64,000 nucleotides of DNA, taken from positions 1 through 64,000 of the forward strand of contig DATEOC010000081.1 of the NCBI GenBank assembly GCA_035274425.1, in the 5' to 3' direction. Positions 16,673-24,625 of the stretch are shown here, piece by piece; positions within the stretch are counted from its first letter, which is position 1, and each line of letters opens with the position of its first letter. Under the pieces are notes generated by a model. That model was not told the DNA's origin. It made no database searches and worked only from the letters and a program-made list of their open reading frames with translations. Made by a program: the position numbers and the translations under genes. This stretch comes from JADMIH01 sp035274425 (lineage in GTDB: Bacteria > Chloroflexota > Chloroflexia > QHBQ01 > JADMIH01).

Positions 16673-18118
16673 TTAGACGCTTACCGAAGGAGGCAAGGAG
16701 ACCACGAAGCGTGAGCCGGATTGCTCAGTCCCCTCGATCCGTACGGAACCCCCATGTAGCTCAACGATCTCGCGGATGATGTACAGGCCGAGGCCCATAC
16801 CGGAGAGGTGGTGCCCATCGTGAGCTTGGTGGAAGCGGTCAAAGATTCCCTCGCGCTCGCCGAACGGAATCCCCAGGCCCTGGTCGGTGACGGAAAGCTC
16901 GATTCCGCCTTCGGCGTCTTGCCCCAATTCGACCGTCACGCTCCCACCATGCGGACTGAACTTGACGGCGTTGTCGAGCAAATTGGTCACGACTTGCTCA
17001 AGCCGAAGCGGGTCGACCAGTGCCTCTATATGCTCAGGGGCATAGAAGGCGAAATCGTGATTCTCAGTGCCGTGTTGCAACGCCAATGCTGACCGGACGA
17101 GGGCGACAAGGTCAGTTCTTTCAGGCTCGATCCGCAGCTTGCCCGCCTTGATTTGAGCGGTATCGAGCAAGCGCGAGAGCAAATGAGTCAGCTTCCCGGT
17201 CTGCGTCTCGATGGCGCTCAATGCAGACTCGATTCGCTCTGGAGAGCTTTCCCGGTTACGGCGAGCATCTCGCAGGAGCAATTGCGCGAAGCCGCGCAGA
17301 CTCGTAATAGGTGTTTTCAGCTCGTGCGCCGCGACCGACAGGAATTCATCACGCGCCGCGATAGCCTCGCGCAGCTCCTGGTTTGCTTCTCTGAGTGCCT
17401 GCTGAGTCTTCTTACGCTCCTCAACCTCAGCTTCGAGGGCTTGCGCCTTCTGCTGCAAAATCGCGATTGCGTGCAGGCGCGCCGCATCAGTAGTTAGCGA
17501 GGTGTAGCTTTCATCCGGTAGCACGTGAGAGTGTGTCGCGCAAATCTCCTCTATACATATACTATCCTCCGAGCGGCCAAAAAAGCTTGTAGGATAGGCG
17601 CAACGGAGATTGAACGCGTGCGTCTGAGCCAGGCCGTTCCATAGCTCTTCGAGTCTGATTGCCGCTTTCGATTTTCCTTCCGCCCACAACAAAGCGACCA
17701 TCTCGCCGAACGCGGCGACACGTGGATAGTCGCCCCGGGCGGCCAGCGTCGCGCCGGCAATGGTGCCACCTATGAGTTCGGTGAAGCGCGCTTCATCGGG
17801 CCATCCCTCCACCATAAACTTCGACAGCGTCTCCGCCGCGTCCAGTGAGACGTACCGCCCCTCCCTGACGATATGAGCGATGTCCAGGCCACGCGCCTTC
17901 AAGCGCATTGCAAGCTCGTCGCGGTGCTCTTTGGTGGCAATCACGATGCTGGCATCGCCTGCCTCCAGGGCAGAACCGATGAACCTGCTCAGCTCATCGA
18001 GAAGGAACGCGTCATCCCCGTAGAATTGAACCGTGTGCGCGTGCGCGGCGGAATCGCCCCAGGTTACCGTTGGCGCGACTGCAATCTCAGAATAAGCCGT
18101 CCTGATATCTATACTCAA
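16673..18118 (-). CDS. MEDS-domain sensor histidine kinase
   Basis: 481-residue soluble kinase. Residues ~28-190 form a MEDS sensory domain (HTVQFYGDDAFLLDELSRFI, GDASIVIATKEHRDEL), the RecA-like module described from DcmR-type sensors. A coiled-coil linker (about 215-255, QQKAQALEAEVEERKKTQQAL) follows. HisKA is at ~258-325 with the phospho-His in SVAAHELKTPITSLRGF. HATPase has NLLDNAVKFSPHGG, VTDQGLGIP and GMGLGLYIIREI. Start is TTG with GAGG upstream. No membrane helices, so the signal is intracellular. Works with the adjacent receiver. Confidence 0.9.
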   Translation of the reverse strand: MSIDIRTAYSEIAVAPTVTWGDSAAHAHTVQFYGDDAFLLDELSRFIGSALEAGDASIVIATKEHRDELAMRLKARGLDIAHIVREGRYVSLDAAETLSKFMVEGWPDEARFTELIGGTIAGATLAARGDYPRVAAFGEMVALLWAEGKSKAAIRLEELWNGLAQTHAFNLRCAYPTSFFGRSEDSICIEEICATHSHVLPDESYTSLTTDAARLHAIAILQQKAQALEAEVEERKKTQQALREANQELREAIAARDEFLSVAAHELKTPITSLRGFAQLLLRDARRNRESSPERIESALSAIETQTGKLTHLLSRLLDTAQIKAGKLRIEPERTDLVALVRSALALQHGTENHDFAFYAPEHIEALVDPLRLEQVVTNLLDNAVKFSPHGGSVTVELGQDAEGGIELSVTDQGLGIPFGEREGIFDRFHQAHDGHHLSGMGLGLYIIREIVELHGGSVRIEGTEQSGSRFVVSLPPSVSV

Positions 18119-18339
18119 TTCGATTTACCTCATGATATATACGTATTCTAAGTCCTTCGTGGTCAAAACCTCCGAATAATCTTCGGCGGCTTCTTTATCC
18201 CATGTAAAACTATTCTTGGAGCAAGACATATGCCACTGCCCTCTTCTTCTCAACGTTATTTGCCACTGTTTCACTCGCCTGACCACATTATAAGAGTTAG
18301 CTGTCCAAATTACGATCTTTCCACCAACAGATATGCATA

Positions 18340-18366
18340 GTAGGGGCAGGTTCCCCTGCCTGCCCT
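18340..18366. repeat. GTAGGGGCAGGT-family repeat, single arm
   Basis: Same sequence as the left arm at 5133 with one base changed; no partner arm nearby. The space 18119-18405 otherwise shows nothing recognisable. Confidence 0.7.
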
Positions 18367-18405
18367 CCAGGAGCAGGAGTACGCCTCTATAAGTCCAGGG
18401 ACCGA

Positions 18406-18435
18406 TTGACACACCCTGGTCTTCTCGCTTATAAT
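18406..18435 (+). promoter_or_regulatory. leuS promoter
   Basis: TTGACA (18406-18411) and TATAAT (18430-18435), 18-nt spacing. Transcription would start near 18442, giving a ~416-nt leader that contains the T-box. Confidence 0.85.
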
Positions 18436-18441
18436 CTCCAT

Positions 18442-18719
18442 AACAAGCCAAATATACAGGCATCGAACCGGAGTATTAGGCCGGTCCATACCTATACAGC
18501 GAGCGGAGGGAGGTGCAAGCTCCGCGCATGGACGGACCCCTCAAAGGGTAATGGCCGAACTCGCCGGGGAGCCGCACGGTGAAGCGCCAACGCGCTAGCC
18601 GTAGCCGGGAGAGCGCCCGTTATAGCGCAACTTGAGTGGGTGGCCCCACGGGGTCGCCAAGTAGGGTGGTAACGCGGAAGCATGTGCCTTTCGTCCCTTG
18701 TTGGACGAAGGGCGTTTTT
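18442..18719 (+). promoter_or_regulatory. T-box leader controlling leuS
   Basis: Senses uncharged tRNA-Leu and permits read-through when the tRNA is unacylated. The conserved T-box AGGGTGGTAACGCGG lies at 18663-18677, followed by a terminator with an 11-bp stem (18686-18696 with 18703-18713, one G-T pair) and a GTTTTT run. The stem I region spans about 18480-18600, with GGTCCAT pairing to ATGGAC. CTC triplets at 18540 and 18560 are candidate Leu specifiers, but I cannot decide between them by eye. The leader directly precedes leuS. Confidence 0.9.
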
Positions 18720-18740
18720 GATTCGTACAGTTTGGGAGGC

Positions 18741-18833
18741 GACATACGATAGACGACATACGACAGACGATAGCCGACGAACAAAATAAGACGCATCATT
18801 CGTCTTTCGTCTTTCGTCCTTCGTCTATCGTCC
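18741..18833. repeat. Heptanucleotide arrays in the leuS leader
   Basis: Two blocks (18741-18778 and 18799-18833) of ACATACG/ATAGACG-like and GTCTTTC/GTCCTTC units with 7-nt period lie between the T-box terminator and the leuS ribosome site. They partly complement each other and could fold. Confidence 0.85.
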
Positions 18834-18857
18834 AAGCGATCACAGAGGAGGCAGCTG

Positions 18858-21431
18858 ATGGAGAAGAGAGACAGATACAGCCCGCAAGATATAGAGCCAC
18901 GCTGGCAGCGTATGTGGTCTGAGACGGGTATGTATCACGTTGAACCGGTGGAGGACAAGCCAAAGTTCTACACCCTGGTGATGTTCCCGTACCCGTCGGG
19001 AGACCTGCACATGGGACATACGCGCAACTACACGATGGGCGACCTAATCGCGCGCTATTACACGATGAAGGGCTACAACGTCATGAACCCCATGGGGTGG
19101 GACGCGTTTGGCCTGCCCGCTGAGAACGCTGCGATCAGTGAAGGTGTGCATCCCGCCGTTCGCACGCCCACCAATATCGCTCGCATGAAAGATCAATTCT
19201 ACAAGATGGGCATAGTCTTCGACTGGCCCCGTGAGGTAGCATCCTGCCAGCCCGATTATTACAGGTGGACCCAGTGGATGTTCCTGACCTTCTATAAGCG
19301 CGGGCTGGCTTACCGCAAGCTGGCCCCCGCGAACTGGTGCCCCCAGGACCAGACGGTGCTGGCGAACGAGCAGGTGGTCAACGGTAGGTGCGAGCGGTGC
19401 GGTGCCGAAGTGACTAAGAAGGACCTGACGCAGTGGTTCTTCCGCATCACCGCCTACGCCGACCAGTTGCTGGACGACCTGGACACCCTGGACGAGTGGC
19501 CTGATCGCGTACGCACGATGCAGCGCAATTGGATTGGCCGCTCTCGGGGCGCGGAGATGGACTTCCCTGTCGCTGGGACGACAGAAGATGTTATTCGAGT
19601 CTATACAACCAGGCCCGATACGGTGTACGGCGCGACCTTTATGGTGCTGGCACCTGAGCACCCGTTGGTCGCCAGGATCACGATCTCGGATCGCAAAGCC
19701 GAGGTCGAGGGGTACGTCGAACAGGCGCGCAAGGAGACCGAAATAGAGCGCCTGTCAACAGATAAAGAGAAGACCGGCGTCTTCACGGGCGCATACGCCA
19801 TCAACCCTATGACCGGCGACCCCATACCCGTCTGGATAGCCGATTACGTGCTGGTGACTTACGGCACGGGTGCGATACAGGCAGTGCCGGGCGGCGATGA
19901 GCGAGACTACGACTTCGCCCTGAAGTACGGCCTGCCCATCGTCACTGTCGTCGTGCCTGAGACGGAAGTCCAAAGTCCAGGGTCCAAAGTCCAACGTTCC
20001 GATGGCGAAGCCAACAAATCCGAAATCCGAAATCCGAAATCCGAAATCAGCAATGATCCTTCGGTCGCGCCTGTCTACAAAGAGGGCGCGGACGTGCCGG
20101 TCTATACCGGACCTGGAGTGATGGTCAATTCCGGGCCTTTGAACGGCATGAGCACCGCTGAGAGCAAAGATGCCATCATCGCGCTGCTGGAGGCCGAGGG
20201 GAAGGGGCGGGGGGCTACCAACTACCGCCTGCGCGACTGGCTGATCTCGCGCCAGCGTTATTGGGGCACGCCCATTCCAATCATCATCTGCCCTAACTGT
20301 GGCGACGTGCCGGTGCCTGAGGAACAGCTGCCCGTGCTGCTCCCTCTGGACGTTGAGTTCAGGCCGGGAGGCGAATCGCCGTTGGCACGAGTGGAAAGCT
20401 TCGTGAATACCACCTGTCCAAATTGCGGTGGCCCAGCGAGGCGCGAGACCGACACGCTGGACACCTTCATCGATTCATCATGGTACTTCCTGCGCTTCTG
20501 CGACCCGCACAACGATAAGGAGCCGTTCAGCCCCGACCTGGCTAACCACTGGATGCCCGTGAACCAGTACACGGGAGGTGTGGAGCACGCGATTTTGCAC
20601 CTGCTGTACGCCCGCTTCTTCACGAAGGTGCTGGCCGACGAGGGGATGCTGAAGGCGCGGGAGCCTTTCGCCCGCCTCTTCACCCAGGGGATGATCACGA
20701 AGGACGGCGCTAAGATGTCCAAGAGCAAAGGCAACGTGGTGCCTGTGGACGATATGGTCGCCACTCTGGGCGCGGATACCGGCAGGTTGTTCGTCCTCTT
20801 CATCGGCCCACCCGACGAGGATGCTGAGTGGAGCGACCGTGGAGCGCGCGGCATCTTCCGCTTCCTGGAGCGCGTCTGGAGGCTGTTCGAGGGGAACGTA
20901 GTCGTTGGCTCGGAGAACCACAACACGGGCGACTACTCGCCGGCAGACCGCGACTTGCTGCGAAAGCTCCACCTGACCATCGGCAAGGTGACGGCTGACA
21001 TCGAGCGGTTCCATTTCAATACGGCCGTAAGCGCCGTGATGGAGCTGGCGAATGCGATGCAGGACTACAGGCAGGTCCACGGCGAGCATACGCACGCCTA
21101 CTGGGACGCGGCGACCAACCTGCTGCTACTGCTGGCCCCGATGGCCCCGCATATAACGGAGGAATTGTGGGAGCGGTGCGGCGGCAACGGCAGCATCCAC
21201 GTGCAGCCCTGGCCTATCTTCAGCGCGGAGCTGGCAGCCGCGGATGTCGTAACGGTCGTGGTGCAGGTCAACGGGAAAGTACGCGACCGTATAGAGATGC
21301 CTGCCGACGTAAGCCAGGAAGAGGCGACCAAGAGCGCCCTGGAGAGCGAGCGCGTCAGCCGCTTCCTGGATGGCAACGAGGTGCGCCAGGTACATTATGT
21401 GCCAGGCAAGCTGGTGAACATCGTCGTCTAA
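18858..21431 (+). CDS. leuS: Leucyl-tRNA synthetase
   Basis: Class I synthetase charging tRNA-Leu. HIGH motif HMGH at residues 51-54 (PYPSGDLHMGHTRNY), zinc-like CERCG near 177, CP1 editing domain (VYTTRPDTVYGATFMVLAPEH, GTGAIQAVPGGDERDYDFA), KMSKS at 619-623 and the C-terminal tRNA-binding domain. 857 residues. GAGGAGG precedes ATG 18858. Residues ~370-398, in a loop of the editing domain, are translated from heptanucleotide repeats: EVQSPGSKVQRSDGE and the seven-residue repeat KSEIRNP-KSEISND. This is not a family feature. Ends at a bidirectional terminator facing infC. Confidence 0.98.
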   Translation: MEKRDRYSPQDIEPRWQRMWSETGMYHVEPVEDKPKFYTLVMFPYPSGDLHMGHTRNYTMGDLIARYYTMKGYNVMNPMGWDAFGLPAENAAISEGVHPAVRTPTNIARMKDQFYKMGIVFDWPREVASCQPDYYRWTQWMFLTFYKRGLAYRKLAPANWCPQDQTVLANEQVVNGRCERCGAEVTKKDLTQWFFRITAYADQLLDDLDTLDEWPDRVRTMQRNWIGRSRGAEMDFPVAGTTEDVIRVYTTRPDTVYGATFMVLAPEHPLVARITISDRKAEVEGYVEQARKETEIERLSTDKEKTGVFTGAYAINPMTGDPIPVWIADYVLVTYGTGAIQAVPGGDERDYDFALKYGLPIVTVVVPETEVQSPGSKVQRSDGEANKSEIRNPKSEISNDPSVAPVYKEGADVPVYTGPGVMVNSGPLNGMSTAESKDAIIALLEAEGKGRGATNYRLRDWLISRQRYWGTPIPIIICPNCGDVPVPEEQLPVLLPLDVEFRPGGESPLARVESFVNTTCPNCGGPARRETDTLDTFIDSSWYFLRFCDPHNDKEPFSPDLANHWMPVNQYTGGVEHAILHLLYARFFTKVLADEGMLKAREPFARLFTQGMITKDGAKMSKSKGNVVPVDDMVATLGADTGRLFVLFIGPPDEDAEWSDRGARGIFRFLERVWRLFEGNVVVGSENHNTGDYSPADRDLLRKLHLTIGKVTADIERFHFNTAVSAVMELANAMQDYRQVHGEHTHAYWDAATNLLLLLAPMAPHITEELWERCGGNGSIHVQPWPIFSAELAAADVVTVVVQVNGKVRDRIEMPADVSQEEATKSALESERVSRFLDGNEVRQVHYVPGKLVNIVV
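19965..20049. repeat. Heptanucleotide arrays inside leuS
   Basis: GTCCAAA/GTCCAGG units then ATCCGAA units (x4), 7-nt period, in frame in the editing-domain loop. The same classes occur between genes at 32543, 61800 and (as ATCCAAA) inside metH. Confidence 0.95.
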
Positions 21432-21443
21432 CCAGATAATGAT

Positions 21444-21484
21444 GTAAAAGAAGTCGGGTCGCAACGCGATCCGACTTCTTTTAC
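21444..21484. terminator. Bidirectional terminator, leuS/infC
   Basis: 19-bp stem (21444-21462 with 21466-21484, one G-T pair), 3-nt loop, flanked by A- and T-runs on the two arms. It serves both convergent genes. Confidence 0.9.
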
Positions 21485-21509
21485 GTCTATGACAATAATA
21501 GTGGGGCAG

Positions 21510-22151
21510 CTACCTGGCCGAAGTACCTGCCGGTACTGCTGCCTCCGGCTGGCGCTCAGGCGTGGGAGGGGGCGCTACTGTGGCGGCAGGCTGCTGCGTA
21601 GCTTCGGGAGGAGCCTGGGGTTTGGGGGTACGGGGCGCATTCTTGGGTGGCTTCGAGGAGACCACCATCGTCATGCTCTTCCCCTCCATCTTTGCGGGCG
21701 CTTCAACAACCAGACCCTCGCCTAACATAAGGCGTACCTGCTCCAGAACGTCACGGCCCAGGTTGGTATGGGCCATCTCTCGGCCCTTGAATTTGACCGT
21801 CAGTTTTACCTTGTGGCCCTCTTCGAGGAAGCGGCGCACCATCCTGGTCTTGGTCTCAATATCGTGGTCGTCAATCTTGGGGCTGAGGCGCACTTCCTTG
21901 AGGACTACCTGCTTCTGCATCTTGCGCGAATCACGTTCCTTCTTCGTCTGCTCATACCGGAACCTGCCGTAATCCATCAGCTTGCACACGGGTGGGTTCT
22001 CATTTGGCGCGACCTCTACCAGGTCGAGTCCCCTCTGGCGTGCGAGTGCGAGTGCGTCGCCGGTGAACATGAGCGTGTTTTCCCCGTTATCTCCTATGAG
22101 GCGTATCTCGCGTGCTCGGATACGTCCATTTACACGAAAGTCTCTGGTGAT
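21510..22151 (-). CDS. infC: Translation initiation factor IF-3, AUC start
   Basis: Binds the 30S subunit and discriminates against non-AUG starts. Translating upstream of the first ATG (22070) gives the missing family N terminus, DFRVNGRIRAREIRLIGDNG, and in that frame no ATG, GTG or TTG occurs before the stop at 22179. An ATC at 22151 sits 7 nt from AAAGGAG. This matches the known infC strategy of a non-canonical start codon that gives autoregulation. Conserved DLVEVAPNENPPVCKLMDYG and GKSMTMVVSSK follow. About 48 Pro/Ala-rich residues form a C-terminal tail beyond the family end. rpmI and rplT, the usual followers, are absent here. Confidence 0.95.
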   Translation of the reverse strand: MTRDFRVNGRIRAREIRLIGDNGENTLMFTGDALALARQRGLDLVEVAPNENPPVCKLMDYGRFRYEQTKKERDSRKMQKQVVLKEVRLSPKIDDHDIETKTRMVRRFLEEGHKVKLTVKFKGREMAHTNLGRDVLEQVRLMLGEGLVVEAPAKMEGKSMTMVVSSKPPKNAPRTPKPQAPPEATQQPAATVAPPPTPERQPEAAVPAGTSAR

Positions 22152-22220
22152 ATCTTTTCTCCTTTGGTTTGGGTTTAGTCAGAAATATGTCGCCCCAGGG
22201 AGGGCTGACGCTAAGTCTAC

Positions 22221-22247
22221 ATTATCACATCTACGCGTGAACGTCAA
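22221..22247 (-). promoter_or_regulatory. infC promoter
   Basis: Minus strand TTGACG (22247-22242) and an extended -10 TGTGATAAT (GATAAT 22226-22221), 15-nt spacing. It gives a leader of about 60 nt before the AUC start. Confidence 0.6.
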
Positions 22248-22473
22248 TAGGTAATTTGGCGGATTTTTATTGGTAGTAGTTGGCTCATGCCCCTGACGAA
22301 TTGCCCAGCCAATTTTCACTACAAACTATTCTTACGAATTACGAATAATGTGGTGGATGAAGGTCTCGAATAGCGAAGCATATCTCTCAATTTGCCTTGA
22401 CTTATCTACGAACATTACCTTTGTTTTGTTGCGCTCGATGTCGATTCATCGATTCAAATAGCCCGTAATTGTT
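22248..22473. other. Intergenic space between infC and the GT-C glycosyltransferase
   Basis: AT-rich. Two TTACGAA heptamer units at 22332-22345 are the only structure I see. No RNA gene, reading frame or convincing terminator. Confidence 0.5.
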
Positions 22474-24621
22474 TCAACGCACTGTATATAGCTCGTAGAC
22501 AGGTATGCCATCCCGGTGCTTGAATGTCGCATCCTGGACGGCCTCTTTACCCGCGTTAGCCACTTCCTGAAGGAAAGCCTCGCGGCGGTGGTAGGCGGTG
22601 CCCTGGTCCGTGTGGAATAGGTAGACCGTCTTTTCGTCCTGGATGAACTCACGGAGGCTCGTATAAAACTCAGGCGGCGGCTCTTCGCTGAGGCCGTAGC
22701 CCTCGATGGGCATCACCTGTTCGTTGCTGAGGAGCTGCAATGGCCTGCGGAAGCCCCAGTCCATCGCTACCACCTTGTAACCTGCTTTGTCCGTCTGGAG
22801 GTATCTATCCAGCGAATATATAGCGTCCGAAAAGGTAGAAGCCCCGCCCATCAGGGCGAGATCGTGATGGTAAATACCGTCGACTGCTGCGTCTCCCACG
22901 ACTATGGCTCCCACAAGAAGGATGGCGGGGACTAACCGCAACCACGCCCAGGAGTTACCCCTACGCTTCTCTGCGAGCCAATCTCTGATGCTCCGCGTAA
23001 GCTCTACAGCGAAAGCGGCGATAACAACCTGTGGCAAGGGGAGCACGATAAGGAGGTGGGTGCTCCACAGGCCGGATACGGTCACCGTGCTCTGGACCAC
23101 TAGCAGACCTATTAGCGAGAGCGCGGCGACCATCGCGCGCTCGGGGCGCACAGGGTGCTTGTCCGCACCGAGGATTACGAGAAGCCCCGCACCCGACAGC
23201 AAAAAGATTATGCCCGCCGCGTCTATGCTCCAGAGTCCGAGGAATGCCCCAGGCGCATGACCTTCTGGCCTACCCGCCCCGCCAAACCACCAGACCGCGC
23301 CTGCTATAGTCGTGATGGCAAGTAAGACCCACCCGGCGGGTGCTGTGGCATCGTCCCTACGGAGTGCAACCAACATGAGTATGACTATGCCTGACAGGCT
23401 GAGAATGATCGAAGCGAGGGCAAGGAGTGTACCTATTGTGTCGTTAGCTCCCGTTATCACCTGTAAAAATGCAATCGCAAAGGCACCTGTGAGAAGGATA
23501 GCAGCAAGACGGAAGCTATTGTTTGGAATGCGCTGGCCCATAGCCGGCACCCTGCGAGCGAGTACAAGCGCGATGAGTCCAAGAGCCGCAATCGCAAAGA
23601 TAGCAGGGGTAACAGGGTTGGCGTGCGGCTGCTGGTTTACGCCCTGGAACCAGAAATAACCACCGTCCAACAACACCTTGAACGCGTCAACCTCGGTCCA
23701 CAGGTTGCGTATCACGGCGCTATTGTCAACTCCATGCGAGGTCGTGCCCGGCCCCGAAAGGGTCTGGCGCAGGAGGTTGATCGTGCCTCTCGTCAGTATG
23801 TTGTACAGGATGAACGGGAGCGCGCCGAGGGAGAATGCGAGCAAGCTGAAGAATACGACACGCGCCCTCGTGCCGATGCTCTCTCTGATGAGGCGAAGGT
23901 GCTTCCACAGCAGGCGACCCCACAGGATGAGTGAAGTTAGAATGACGGCGCTTATGAACCACAGGAAAAGGAGCTTGGTGCTGAGGCCCAGGCCGAGGAG
24001 GAACATCCCCAGGTATAGCCGGCCATGCCCTCCCTTCGGATGGCTACGCACCCACGATGTGAAGGCAAGCAGTGCGCCCGTGGCGATGGGCACTACCACC
24101 GACACCACGTACACGCCCAGCCTGCTCCAGAAAATCCATGCGGGCGATATAGCCAGCAGGAGGGCGCTCATGCGCCCTACCCCACGCCCGAACCATGCTC
24201 GCCCCAGGAAGTAAGCCAGTATGACGCCCAGGACGCCCACCAACACCGTCATCATCCGCAGGGAGATGACGTTTACCCCGCCGAGCGCGAAGAATGGGAG
24301 CGCGAGATAGGTGTAAGTCACGCCCTGGTACGCGCTGCTTGACATAAGAGGCAGCCGCAATCCACCGAGATCAAGTACATCGCCTTGAAGTTCGACGTGA
24401 TGGCCCAGCACCATCTGCATGGCAGGTATCACGTCGTATGCCTCGTCGGTGTACAGTCCGGGGAGGTCGAGCTGGTAGAGGGAGAATGCGAGGAAGACTA
24501 GGCAGGCAAGCCCTACCATGACGAAATCGAGCAGGGCTTCACGTTTGCCTGATAGGGTGGTGCTTGCTGTGGGGGAGCTTACAGTTTCGGCTTGCTCCAA
24601 TGGGGTAGCGTCAGAGATCAT
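22474..24621 (-). CDS. GT-C glycosyltransferase (ArnT/PMT-like integral membrane protein)
   Basis: 715 residues with about a dozen hydrophobic helices. After the first helix (FVMVGLACLVFLAFSLYQL) the first outer loop has LPGLYTDEAYDV, the acidic D-E characteristic of GT-C enzymes that use lipid-linked sugars (GT39/ArnT group). The last ~110 residues are a soluble domain outside the membrane. Donor is presumably polyprenyl-phosphate sugar; the acceptor (lipid or protein) cannot be told. It begins 4 nt after the TPR gene stop and so ends the rarA-TPR-GT operon. Confidence 0.85.
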   Translation of the reverse strand: MISDATPLEQAETVSSPTASTTLSGKREALLDFVMVGLACLVFLAFSLYQLDLPGLYTDEAYDVIPAMQMVLGHHVELQGDVLDLGGLRLPLMSSSAYQGVTYTYLALPFFALGGVNVISLRMMTVLVGVLGVILAYFLGRAWFGRGVGRMSALLLAISPAWIFWSRLGVYVVSVVVPIATGALLAFTSWVRSHPKGGHGRLYLGMFLLGLGLSTKLLFLWFISAVILTSLILWGRLLWKHLRLIRESIGTRARVVFFSLLAFSLGALPFILYNILTRGTINLLRQTLSGPGTTSHGVDNSAVIRNLWTEVDAFKVLLDGGYFWFQGVNQQPHANPVTPAIFAIAALGLIALVLARRVPAMGQRIPNNSFRLAAILLTGAFAIAFLQVITGANDTIGTLLALASIILSLSGIVILMLVALRRDDATAPAGWVLLAITTIAGAVWWFGGAGRPEGHAPGAFLGLWSIDAAGIIFLLSGAGLLVILGADKHPVRPERAMVAALSLIGLLVVQSTVTVSGLWSTHLLIVLPLPQVVIAAFAVELTRSIRDWLAEKRRGNSWAWLRLVPAILLVGAIVVGDAAVDGIYHHDLALMGGASTFSDAIYSLDRYLQTDKAGYKVVAMDWGFRRPLQLLSNEQVMPIEGYGLSEEPPPEFYTSLREFIQDEKTVYLFHTDQGTAYHRREAFLQEVANAGKEAVQDATFKHRDGIPVYELYTVR

Positions 24622-24625
24622 CCCC

